Assembly (NCBI GenBank): GCA_019096065.1
Contig: JAGUCH010000008.1
Location: 6,081,001-6,145,000, forward strand
DNA: 64,000 nucleotides
Direction of reading: 5' to 3'
DNA from: Paracyclopina nana
Lineage: Eukaryota; Arthropoda; Copepoda; Cyclopoida; Cyclopettidae
Shown here: one piece after another, positions 23,715 through 32,975 of the stretch
How positions within the stretch are numbered: position 1 is the first letter of the stretch
Layout of the letters: every line of letters begins with the position of its first letter
Notes under the pieces: model-generated
What the model saw: the letters and a program-made list of their open reading frames with translations, nothing else
What the model was told of the DNA's origin: nothing
Databases searched by the model: none
Program-made: the position numbers and the translations under genes

Positions 23715-24073
23715 ATGAACAAACTGACAGCTTTATTCATTCTTCTGTTCATCAGTGGTCAAATGACCCAATTTGGTGAATCAATGAGTTTCAACAAATG
23801 TGTCCTCATTGATCAAGTTGTAAGTTGAATTGATCTACATATCATTATTGATAATCAATTTTATAATTTGATAGTGCTTGGCTGAAGGGGATTGCTGTGA
23901 CAATTTATACTGTGGAGCAGATAGCAAATGTTGTGCTCCATCAGGAACTCAGGTAACTTATTACTTAGTTTCCATTACCTTTAAAGTCATTATTGTTTTA
24001 AATTTAGTGTGTGGGTGAAAATCACAAAGGCTGCTGCTCGAAAACTTGCAAGACTGATGGGACTTGCAATTGA
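23715..24073 (+). CDS. secreted peptide with two tandem inhibitor-cystine-knot motifs
   Basis: Three small exons, 23715-23819, 23875-23952 and 24008-24073, too short to stand out as open frames; 82 aa. The signal peptide is MNKLTALFILLFISGQMTQF. The mature part has twelve Cys in two six-Cys sets: C-x6-C-x5-CC-x4-C-x5-C, then C-x6-C-x7-CC-x3-C-x5-C, with the last Cys of set one adjacent to the first of set two. Each set fits an ICK (knottin). All introns are phase 0 and each falls directly before a Cys codon (TGC or TGT). ICK folds occur in arthropod antimicrobial peptides, protease or channel modulators and neuropeptides; the target cannot be read. The gene looks intact, with a good TATA box. 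No second copy was seen in the window. Confidence 0.8.
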
Positions 24074-24326
24074 AACTGAACTTCTTCAGGTTCATCTCAA
24101 GCTTTACTTTAATCTCATGTTCAAATAATTTGTTTTTGCTAACACAATTATCAAAACCCATACTAACTGCTCATGCTTTAATGAGGCTGGATTCAAATTA
24201 TATTGATCAAAAATTATAATGCTCATTGGAGGCAAAATTAAGATTTCACTGCGCTTTTATTCTTGTTCTTCAACACTGGAATTTTGTTTGGTGTATCAAC
24301 TCATGAACAATACATCAAGGGTGAAC

Positions 24327-26429
24327 TTAATAAAAAGTCTTTGACTTGGGCCCCAACTTCTTCTTCTTCGCTGAAGCTGGACCAGGTTTATTCTTAGAGG
24401 ATGATGGTCCAGCCTTCATTCGCTTCTTTGGGCTGTAATATTCAGAGTCTGAGACATCAAGGCATTCAATATCAGAGTCATTCTTCCTTCGCTTCTTCTT
24501 CTTTCCCATCAATGAAGGGACAACTAGATCCTCTGCATCACGATACACTGGGGCTCCATTCATTCGGATGACTTTCTTCGATGCCTTCTTTTTTCCTTTC
24601 GCAAGAGCAGCCTTACCTTTGGCCTTGATCTTGATTTTGTTGGCAGCTTTAGATGAGCCCAATCGCTTCCGCTTGACAGGTGTTGGTGGATCATTGGGAG
24701 CCACTCTTCCCATGTGGATCCTCGTACTCTCCGTGGGGAAGTTCTCAACAAAGGACTCTACAATCGCACGATCAAGCAAGTCCATGTTCTTCTGAGTCAC
24801 TGCGTACAGTTTGCGTAGCTTGCGGGTGATGCTGGTTGCCATTTCGACACTCATGCCTTCCTTGACCGTCTTGATGCATCGGGTCCTTTCGGTTTCGAGT
24901 GACTTTTGATAGACTTCCAGTGTTTTAAATGCTTCACTGATGTTTTCCTCTGCAAAAAATAAAAATAAAAAAGAATTACATTCAAAATGTAGAACACTTG
25001 AAATATTATTCAAATTACCAAGGAAGTTTTGTGGGGATTTGATGAGCGCTTCCTTTTCTTTTGCGGTGACCTCAGATTTCCTAGACTTCCTTTTCTCCTT
25101 CTCCCTATCTTTTTCTCTGCGTTCCTTGATCTCATCTTGACTCTTGTACAGGCAGTAATAGACAGCTTTGAGCGCAAAGATTGGCTTTGAATCGCACAAA
25201 AGACAGCTCCAGTTCTCTGATTTGGTGATTTCTCTCAGTGCTCGTGAACCCAGATTCCTCTGAAGACATTTCTTACAAAATGCATTTGGGCAATTGTCAC
25301 AGAGCAGAATGTCTCCACCTTGGCCGCACATTCGACAATACTCATCTCCGTCTTCAGACCTTGGCCAGTCACCATCGCCATAGAACTTTCGACAACCGTG
25401 GCACATAGAGATGCCAAGATGCGGATGCCTTTGAACGCCTCTTGAAGTTCCAATCACAGGATCCATGACCTTGGCACAAATTGTACATTGCAGCTTGCCA
25501 TAAAAGCTGTCCACTGTAGGCATATTGGCCTTTAAGTAGTCCAACTCCTCAGCTTTGAGCTCTTCATAATACTTGTCATCGCTCAACACTTTGTCACTTG
25601 TGACAAGATCAATGACATCATCTTCATTCTTCTTCTTGTCCGAAGAGTTTTCATCGTCTTCCAGAGCATCCAAAGATGCAATTGTGGTGGCAATGTTGTT
25701 CTTTGTCTCACTTTCCACTTTTTTGTCTTTCTCATCAGGATTGTCAAGCATTTTCTCAAAAGGATCCTCTTTCTTTTCTTCTTTGTCCTTCACATCGTCC
25801 TCATTCGAGAGCATTTTCTCGAAGGGATCTTCTTTCTTTTCCTCTTTGTCCTTGGCATCATCATCTTTACTAAGCATTTTCTCAAAGGGATCCTCTTTCT
25901 TTTCTTCCTTATCCTTGGCATCATCTTCATTTGTTAGCATTTTGTCAAAAGAATCTTTTTCTTCCTTGTCATTGTCGCTTGAGATCATTTTTTCGAAGGG
26001 GTCCTCCTTCACTTTGTCACCAACCTTGTCATCATTTGCTTTGTCATCTTCATCCTTGTTACTTTCAGCATTGTCAGCATTATCTTCCTTAACAACATCG
26101 CTGTCAGCTTTAGCATCCTCAACTTTGGTGTCAGCACTTTCATCCTCGGTTTTGGTACTTTCAACACTGGCAGTGTCGGCAGCCTTAGCTTCCTCAGTGA
26201 TAGTCTCAGATTCGGCTTCAGTTGACTCACTAGGAGTAGGCTCGGATTTCGCGTCCGCGGCCTCCTTTGGAGCAGCCTCAGAGGTGGCCTCAACAGCCTC
26301 AACTTCCATTTTCTCATCTTGAGCAGATTCTCCATTGCCATTGCTTACATGTTTTTCGGCCATGGCCTCAACGGCCTCCACGGGTTTAACGGCCTCCGGC
26401 TCAATAACGGAGGACGGTTCGCCGTCCAT
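24327..26429 (-). CDS. ADD-domain chromatin protein (ATRX-type zinc-finger module)
   Basis: Two exons, 26429-25019 and 24949-24327; 677 aa. The 69-nt intron is in frame and free of stops, so retention would add 23 residues. The N-terminal 270 or so residues are Glu/Asp/Lys/Ser-rich and include about five tandem copies of a ~21-residue unit built on EDPFEKMLS..DD..DKEEKK. The middle carries an ADD domain: CTICAKVMDP, RHPHLGISMCHGC, EYCRMCGQGGDILLCDNC, NAFCKKCLQRNLGS and WSCLLCDSKP, i.e. the GATA-like finger plus PHD finger that reads H3K9me3/unmodified H3K4 in ATRX. The C-terminus is a coiled region and then highly basic Lys-rich segments (nuclear). In Drosophila this module is also separate from the XNP helicase (dADD1), and this gene fits that arrangement. 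The ATG at 26429 is the first in frame. Confidence 0.85.
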   Translation of the reverse strand: MDGEPSSVIEPEAVKPVEAVEAMAEKHVSNGNGESAQDEKMEVEAVEATSEAAPKEAADAKSEPTPSESTEAESETITEEAKAADTASVESTKTEDESADTKVEDAKADSDVVKEDNADNAESNKDEDDKANDDKVGDKVKEDPFEKMISSDNDKEEKDSFDKMLTNEDDAKDKEEKKEDPFEKMLSKDDDAKDKEEKKEDPFEKMLSNEDDVKDKEEKKEDPFEKMLDNPDEKDKKVESETKNNIATTIASLDALEDDENSSDKKKNEDDVIDLVTSDKVLSDDKYYEELKAEELDYLKANMPTVDSFYGKLQCTICAKVMDPVIGTSRGVQRHPHLGISMCHGCRKFYGDGDWPRSEDGDEYCRMCGQGGDILLCDNCPNAFCKKCLQRNLGSRALREITKSENWSCLLCDSKPIFALKAVYYCLYKSQDEIKERREKDREKEKRKSRKSEVTAKEKEALIKSPQNFLGNLNNISSVLHFECNSFLFLFFAEENISEAFKTLEVYQKSLETERTRCIKTVKEGMSVEMATSITRKLRKLYAVTQKNMDLLDRAIVESFVENFPTESTRIHMGRVAPNDPPTPVKRKRLGSSKAANKIKIKAKGKAALAKGKKKASKKVIRMNGAPVYRDAEDLVVPSLMGKKKKRRKNDSDIECLDVSDSEYYSPKKRMKAGPSSSKNKPGPASAKKKKLGPKSKTFY

Positions 26430-27200
26430 TTTCACACTTGTTTATCCACTTTATTCTCTTAAAAAACAACGCGTCGTTTTCACGGAATTTTGGAAGCCGC
26501 GAACGCCGAAGGATTCAGAGTTACCAGGTGATCTACCGTAGCTAGTCCTCATTTCTTTTTTAAAAGCGCCCAAATTCGTCTTTTAACGGCAATAAAATGC
26601 TAGTTGATAACTTTTTTGATCGGCTGGCCGGGCAGAGAAAAAAATACCATAAACAAAGCCGGTGTTGCACCCAATTACCAGACTTTAACATTTTTCGTCA
26701 CCAGCGAGCCAATTGTGGCCTTTTAGGCTTAAACTAATTTCTTTGTGTACCTCTTTCATTACAACAACTCTGTTTTACCCTCTTAGGTTTCGCGGAATAA
26801 TTTTGATTTTGATTTTATCGATTTCTCTTTCCGCGTCTGTTTTCATGACACCGAAATATCAATAGGACTTCAGGTAAGACGAACATTAATTGATTCTTTA
26901 AAAGAAATATTTCTTCGAGTTTCATGAAATTACGGAGAAAAAGCCGCGTTATTTAGTGCTTATCATTTTTCGCTATTTCAACAATTGAACTTGAAATGCT
27001 TTTTTAATCGGCAATTGCATTATGGAGTTGGCGGTTTGGAGATTAATTTGTATGACTCATATGCACAAGTGTGACCAGATTGGTTTTCTCCTGCTCTTTA
27101 ATTGCAAGCGGCACTTTTTTCGAATTGCACATTTCTGAAATCCAGTCTCACCTTTTTCCGTTTCACTTTTCAGCTATTCTTTCAAGTTAAGTTTTTCAAC
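26430..27200. promoter_or_regulatory. divergent intergenic region between ADD gene and kinesin
   Basis: The two genes are transcribed away from each other across 771 bp, so this stretch should hold both promoters. I see no TATA box at the right distance for either gene. A pyrimidine-rich splice acceptor (CACTTTTCAG, about 27163-27172) lies 28 bp before the kinesin ATG, implying a 5' UTR intron or a trans-splice site. Confidence 0.45.
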
Positions 27201-28807
27201 ATGGATGTGGAACATCGAGTTGGTTTGGCCGAAAAGTCCAAAAGCTCAAACAAGAAATTGGCTCAAATCATTATTCAAAAAGAAGATTTCATGAGCAAAA
27301 TCCAAGGGGAATTAAGCAAAGTCCAAAAGGCAGACATTCAAATCAATAAGGACATAGCACAAAATGATAGCCATGACAACAATGACATATCGGTGTGTGT
27401 CAGAGTTCGTCCCCTACTCGAATACGAGTCAACATTAGGCTACTTTGAGACAGTTCACGCATCCGATTCAAGCATTCTTGCCTTTGAGCCTCGATTCAGT
27501 GTCAAAGGTGTGCCCAAGTTGATAACAAGTCATTACAAAGTTGACTCTGCCTTTGGACCAACTCAGTCATCACTTGAGTTATACGATGATGTGGTGGTGA
27601 AGCGTGCCAATGTCATTGAAACAGGACTTACTGGTGGAATTTCAACCATATTTGCATATGGACAAACTGCATCTGGAAAGACTTACACCATTTCAGGCAT
27701 TCTGGATAACTTGGCAAGGGACTTGATGAGCCAAAAAGGCCAACATCTTCAGCTATATTTAAGCATCTTTGAGATTATCGGCAATGACATCACTGACTTG
27801 TTGTCGGACAACAAGGAAAAGGTGGAGATATGCGAGGACAAGTTTGGCAAAATCAATGTGAAAAATGTCAAAGAGGTGTTACTTGAGGATTTGCAAGGAT
27901 TCAATGAAGCCCTTCAAGTAGGGAAGCAATCCAGGATGACTAGTGTCACCTTCAAGAATGACTGCTCCAGCAGGAGTCATGCAGTTTTCAGCATTCGTGT
28001 TGTCAACACCAAGCTTAAAGAGATTGAAGATGGCAGGATCTTTGTGATTGATTTGGCCGGCTCAGAGAATGCTGCTGATGCTCAGTTCCATGACAAGTCC
28101 AGAGTCAATGAAACTCGAGCAATCAACAAAAGTCTCATGGCGCTCAAGGATTGCATTCGAAATCGAGCATTGTCAGCAGTCAACATGGACAAGTTCTTCC
28201 ACATTCCATACAGGTATGACTCAATGCATTCTCCAATGTTTTTGGAACTCACATCATCTTGTTTAGGCTGTCCAAGTTAACTTTGCTGCTCAAGGATGCC
28301 TTTGAAGTGGAGTCGCATAGGCTGTGCAAGACAGTAGTAATTGCGAATGTGTCGCCTTCAGTAGCAGACATTGCCATGTCCTTGAATTCCCTGAGATATG
28401 TCACGCCCCTCAAGATTGGACAATCTAATAGGGCGAAAGTCATTTTGAACACTGACAACCCTTCAAATTGGAGCAATGCAGATCTTAGATCATGGGTGGA
28501 GAAAGCATCGAAGAAAGCAATTAATCCTGAGCAACTTTGTCCCCATGAGAGTGGCATGCAAATACTAAGGCTCCCAGAGGCTATTTTCATTGAAAGGATC
28601 ATGGCAGCTTCAAATCACAAATGGAGTGAGAAGCAAGCTTCTGGATTCTACAAACAGCTCTGGAAACTCTTGATTGATGCTCGAACCAAGGAGCGAAAGC
28701 AAATGATGACATGTAAAACTGGAGGAGTGTCAAACAAAGAAAGGCTCGTCAAAGAACATGAAATCTATGTCAGAATCCTTTCTGAGAGGGATAAACTTGA
28801 ACAATAG
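27201..28807 (+). CDS. kinesin-13-like motor protein
   Basis: Two exons, 27201-28213 and 28267-28807; 517 aa. After a 65-residue lead, the motor begins VCVRVRPL, with P-loop GQTASGKT, switch I NDCSSRSH, switch II DLAGSE, the helix ETRAINKSLMALKDCIR, and HIPYRLSKLTLLLKD. These resemble kinesin-13 (KIF2/KIF24), motors that depolymerise microtubule ends. The P-loop has Ala-Ser where most kinesins have Gly-Ser/Ala. After the motor there is a segment NPSNWSNADLRSWV...LCPHESGMQILRLPE that looks like a SAM-type helical domain, then a short basic tail. KIF24-type motors carry a SAM domain at the N-terminus; here it is C-terminal. The protein is short for the family and has no long coiled coil. The next gene is a KIF-binding protein 61 bp downstream. 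Confidence 0.85.
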
Positions 28808-28844
28808 TGATTAACCTGGTGGTGTAAAAGTAACTAAAGCAAAT

Positions 28845-28860
28845 ATTTTTCTAATTTCAG
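28845..28860 (+). promoter_or_regulatory. splice acceptor between the kinesin and KIFBP reading frames
   Basis: TATTTTTCTAATTTCAG-type acceptor, eight bases before the KIFBP ATG and 53 bp after the kinesin stop. No usable donor lies between the two genes: the only GT upstream would give a 32-nt intron. This is what a trans-splice site in a two-gene transcript looks like. Confidence 0.5.
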
Positions 28861-28868
28861 GCTTGGTC

Positions 28869-30653
28869 ATGGAAGATTTAGTTGTCAAGTACAAGGAAGC
28901 AGTGAATCTCTTGGCAGTCATTGACCCTAAGGAAACTCCATATGAGTCAAAATACAGGGCCAGACAGCTGTTGAAAGAAATTCTGCAAAATTTGCCTGTT
29001 CACTCAGATTCTGAGTTGACCAAGGCAACCAATGGTGCGCTGTACACATGCATTGGCATAATTGATGTTGATGTTGAAGAGATCTCTGAAGGGGAAAGTA
29101 ACTTGAAGAAAGCGCTTGAAGAGTTTGAGTGTCTGCATGATAAGAAGTATTTCATCATTTCCAAAATGAAGGCTTTGAATCAATTGGGCATACTTTGGTG
29201 CCTTAGAGATGACCACATTAAAGCCAAGACATTCCTGGAGCAAAGCCTGGACATGTACAAAGTGTATATGACCAATGACAAGTGTCCAGACAGCCAGCTC
29301 TATGACTTGGCTGATTTACTTGCTGATGAAACAAAGGAAGACAAGCATTTGGATGTGTCATTTGAAGCCAAAGAAACTACATTTGAGACACTTGTCACTC
29401 ACGCCTATTACTACTTGGCTCAAGTATATGAGAAGTTGGGTGAGCCGGGCAAGAGTGCTGAGTGTTGTCATGTCACTTTGTCAAAGCAACTAGAGCTGAA
29501 GGCATTCCAGCCTTTGGACTGGGCAACTAATGCTGCCATGTTATCCCAACACTATTTAGCCAAAGAAGACTACACATCCACAAAAAGACATTTAATTGCA
29601 GCAAGTGTTATGCTTGATAGGTACCAAAGCGAGCTTGGATCCAAAGAAGTAAATGAGCTGGAAGATGATCGACAAGAGATGCTCTCAAGGTGGAGACTTT
29701 ACTTTCATGCTTTGACATTTTGTGTCTAATTATTCAATTTCAGATGCAAGGCTGATGTGGGCAGAGCTTGGGGGAAATACGCTTTGATATTATTGCAACG
29801 ATCAATGGACAAAGACTTGGAACGCCTTGAGAATGAAAACAGACTTACAGAAGTCACCGATGAGGACTTGAGGACTTCCGGCAAAGAACTTGATTTCCCC
29901 TCAATTGAAACTGATCCAGTATTGAATGAGATCCCTGATAAGTATGCCACCAATTTTGAGGAAGCCAGGGCCATTTTTCTGCCTGCGCAGCGATTCTTGA
30001 ATGAGGCCAAAGCGGATTACTACAAATTTGAGGAGCATTGTGTGGACTATGTTGAGATCCAGCGGGACCTCAGCCACATGCACAAAGTGCTTGTCTATTT
30101 TGAACCAGACTTGTCGCGAAAGTTCAAGATGCACAAGCGACGAGTGGACTTACTGGAGGTCATTGCTAAGGAACTCAATGTCAAACTGTTCACTCTTCTT
30201 GTGAGGCAATTGCTTTATGAATTAGCTGAGACCTACTCTGCCATGATGGACCTGAAGCTTGAAATGTACAACAGCGGGGCCACTGATAAGAAAAAGATTA
30301 ATGCCCTTGTCGATTCAAGCATTCAATACTTTAAGGCGTATTTGGATACCCTCAATACAGAAAGTGGATCATTGCCTGAGAAGTATGGCAATGAAAACTT
30401 AAGGCCAGCTTTGATTGCTTACTTTCACCTTGCCAGACTTCATGACAAGTACATCATAACTGAGGAATCGTTATGGGATCTCAAACTGAAGAACAAGATG
30501 CAGACTTACTGTTGCTACAAGCACGTGGTGGACTATTGCAATAAAAACCCTGAGGCTGCCAATGCCATGCGAGCAGAGTTGCCACTGTGCACTGAAATGG
30601 TGGCTCTCTTGCCAATGAAAATCCAACGTATGCAGCAAGAAAGGCGTTGTTGA
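28869..30653 (+). CDS. KIFBP: KIF-binding protein (KIFBP/KBP)
   Basis: Two exons, 28869-29689 and 29744-30653; 576 aa, close to the usual ~620. TPR-like helical repeats run through the protein; recognisable stretches include ALNQLGILWCLRDDHIKAKTFLEQSLDMY, YYYLAQVYEKLGEPGKSAECC, LDWATNAAMLSQHYLAKEDYTSTKRHL and, near the end, RPALIAYFHLARLHDKY. In vertebrates KIFBP clamps onto kinesin motor domains (KIF15, KIF18A and others) and blocks microtubule binding; its loss causes Goldberg-Shprintzen syndrome. The start is the first in-frame ATG after the acceptor at 28860. Its position right behind a kinesin gene suggests co-expression with a motor, possibly its own partner. AATAAA lies near 30741. Confidence 0.92.
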
Positions 30654-31242
30654 ATACGCATTGGAAACTTAGCTAATTGATATTTATGCTAATTACTATC
30701 AATATAATGGATTGAACGGCTTACTTCAATTATCTTCTATAATAAATGTATCATGAATTTGATTTATTTGTTAATGCTCGCAATTGGCAAGATCCCTTGA
30801 AATTGGCATCGCTGCAAAAAAGTACTTTGGCTCTTTCAGTCTTTGGCTCAACTCTTTCCATTGGCAGTTTAAAATACTACTACTGCACTTGAGCTCATAT
30901 AGCTCAGACCTTTTCGCAAAGATGTCATCTTCACCGCCAATGATGATGACACTTTTCCCCTCCGGAGTCTTGACCATCTTTGAGCCAGTTAGATCCAATG
31001 GCAAGTCAGGACCTTCAAAATGCCCTTATTAAGTAGCTAGCAATTTAAAAGATCTTTTTCAATTTTTCACCTTCAATCCATGTTTGGCTCTGCAGGTGCA
31101 AAATCTCTACTGATGTAGTGTACCCATCGCTCTTTGTGTATCCCCCAGCAACAATGAAATACAGATTCCCTTCAGAAACCATGAAAGACTCGCAGGCATG
31201 ATCAAATCTCCCAGTTATAAAGCTTGGCCCTTTGGCCCAATA

Positions 31243-31723
31243 GGGAACCGTAAAACGGTACCATATTTATCCTACCGGCGAGCTCATTAGATTTCAGACG
31301 GCTGATCGCTGCTCACGCTGCGCCGTCTGAATTAGCAAAATGCCTCATTTTCTTGATTATTTTTCGCAAGGTGTAATTTTCACAAGCTTAAGTAGAGCCT
31401 AAGTTTCAAATAGACCAATTATATTTACATCTCACTATATTAAGAGTGGTATATTTCCTGAAATTCCATCTTTTCCTAAAATTCCAGGCTGGCCTTTGGG
31501 CTGGCTTACGGGCAAGCTAGAGCACTAATTAAAAGTGTTTCCAGATTGACACACTAAATTAAAGTGGCTTTTTTATAGTAGGAAGCTGGCTCTTTTTGAC
31601 TATTTTGTACAGTTCACGTCTAGTAGCTCATTTGATGAACGTGTCAACTACGCTCGCGCGCTGATGACGTCAAGCCGTCTGAACTCAGTGCCATCTAGTG
31701 CAGTCAGCTTGACTTCGGGTTCC
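31243..31723. mobile_element. 481-bp non-autonomous DNA element (TA-flanked MITE)
   Basis: The element lies between two TA dinucleotides (31241-31242 and 31724-31725). Ends are short imperfect inverted repeats: GGGAACCGTAAA on the left, and GGAACCCGAAGT as the reverse complement of the right. Internally GCCGTCTGA/TCAGACGGC motifs occur at 31296, 31325 and 31672, which gives hairpin potential. There is no coding capacity. A TA target fits Tc1/mariner-type mobilisation, though other families also use TA. It sits in a kelch-coding exon. Confidence 0.65.
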
Positions 31724-31798
31724 TATTAAAAGTGTCAATATCAAAGTAGAACAGTTCTGAGGAGTAGGTGCTTGAACTGGTAGTTCCTCCTGCTAAAA

Positions 31799-31802
31799 CT
31801 GC
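31799..31802. repeat. 4-bp target-site duplication (left copy, CTGC)
   Basis: CTGC directly before the left LTR is repeated at 40983-40986 directly after the right LTR. Four-bp duplications are normal for Ty3/gypsy integrases. The host reading frame continues across it. Confidence 0.9.
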
Positions 31803-32047
31803 TGTAGCAGGGAGCGTGTCGGCCTACGGGTCGACCGCTCGCTGCGCGCGCTCGCCTCGGGCGCGCGGCAGTATAACGAGTAGTATAGTGTGATCATCAG
31901 TAAAGGAAATAAATTCACCGCATTGACACGTGTTGTCTGCGGCCCAAAGACTGACCTCTGCTAGCCTCCAGGCCCGTCCCCGCTTGACGTAGCCTAGATA
32001 CGAGTAGTGGCTTGATAAGTCACAGTAGTATATCTCGACCTACTACA
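31803..32047 (+). repeat. left LTR
   Basis: 245 bp, TG...CA ends. It has a GC-rich palindromic stretch (CGCGCGCTCGCC/GGGCGCGCGG), a TATAA-like sequence after it, and AATAAA in the downstream half as a possible poly(A) signal. Confidence 0.93.
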
Positions 32048-32049
32048 GA

Positions 32050-32067
32050 TGGCGCGGGTCGTTGGAC
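32050..32067 (+). other. primer-binding site
   Basis: TGGCGCGGGTCGTTGGAC begins two bases after the left LTR. TGG is the complement of a tRNA CCA end. The next base implies a G discriminator, which would suit a Ser-type tRNA, as used by several insect errantiviruses; the tRNA identity is inference. Confidence 0.6.
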
Positions 32068-32396
32068 CTGTGATTTCATCACTCCACTACCCATTAAGTA
32101 CATCCTGCCGGAAGCTATAAGTGCTAAGTATACACAATAAGTACAAAAGGGATAATAGTGCTGCTCAAATAATATCATGCTCAAGTCAACTGCCAGAACA
32201 TGAACCTACGTGCAAGCCACGAAGTAAAGAGAGATTAATGCTGAGAGCATAAAAGGCAGTTGACTATAAAAAGTAAAATAGTGGTGGCTAAAAATGTAAA
32301 AATGTGAAGCTCAGACCAGAGCAAAAGGGCAAAGATCACTCTGCAATAGCTGCAGCTGCAAACAATCAAAAAGCTATCAAATAACAATCAAAGGGA

Positions 32397-32761
32397 TTGT
32401 CCGTGAGAGCCAGCGGCCGAATGGTCAGCCCGGCCAACGCTGGTGCAAATCATTGTAGATCCTAGTTAAGCTAGGGCCGGTCAACTCACGGGCAAATTCC
32501 AACTGCAGGTGATCAAAGAGTAATTGTTATGGGGGGACAATGGCCGAATGGTCGGGGCTGCTAACACCAGTCGCAAATCATTTGGATTTCAGTGAATGCT
32601 GGAGCCGGCCACCCCATGACAATGTACAAATAAAGGGGTGGAGAAGGAGGATAGAAGCTCATGACCGCGTGGTGACCACATGACCGGTAGCGGATCAACA
32701 GCTGCGAGCTATCAGGATTCCACTGAAGCTAAAGCTGGTCACCACGTGCGGGTCACGGTCA
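32397..32761 (+). repeat. three ~99-nt stem-closed, tRNA-like repeats in the element leader
   Basis: Units at 32397-32495, 32524-32622 and 32662-32761. Each is closed by a strong stem: TTGTCCGTGAG/CTCACGGGCAA, TTGTTATGGGG/CCCCATGACAA, and TGACCG with GTGGTGACCA/TGGTCACCAC. Units 1 and 2 share GGCCGAATGGTC (like the D arm of a Ser/Leu tRNA) and GCAAATCATT at the same spacing. Unit 3 is more diverged (GACCGGTAGCGGATCAACA). The stems differ in sequence while keeping pairing, which suggests selection for structure. A role in packaging, translation or primer handling is possible; none is shown. Confidence 0.6.
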
Positions 32762-32975
32762 AATAAACGATAATGAGAAATGTGACACCAGCGTGGCATT
32801 TTCGGTGGTCAGTAAACAATCAATAAATGTCACGCCACAACCCTCTGCAGTGACCTGCGAGCGCGTTGGCGGATATATAAGACCGCGCTGGTGGGGAATA
32901 GCCATCAGTTCCTTTCGGGCTTTCCCCCAGTTAACAGTAATCACAACTCACTTCATTGTTGAATCGTAGACCACC

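Noticed and set aside
25573-26322. Long Ser-rich plus-strand open frame (249 codons)
   Set aside because: Shadow of the Glu/Asp/Lys-rich first exon of the ADD gene. Its composition is what antisense of such codons gives.
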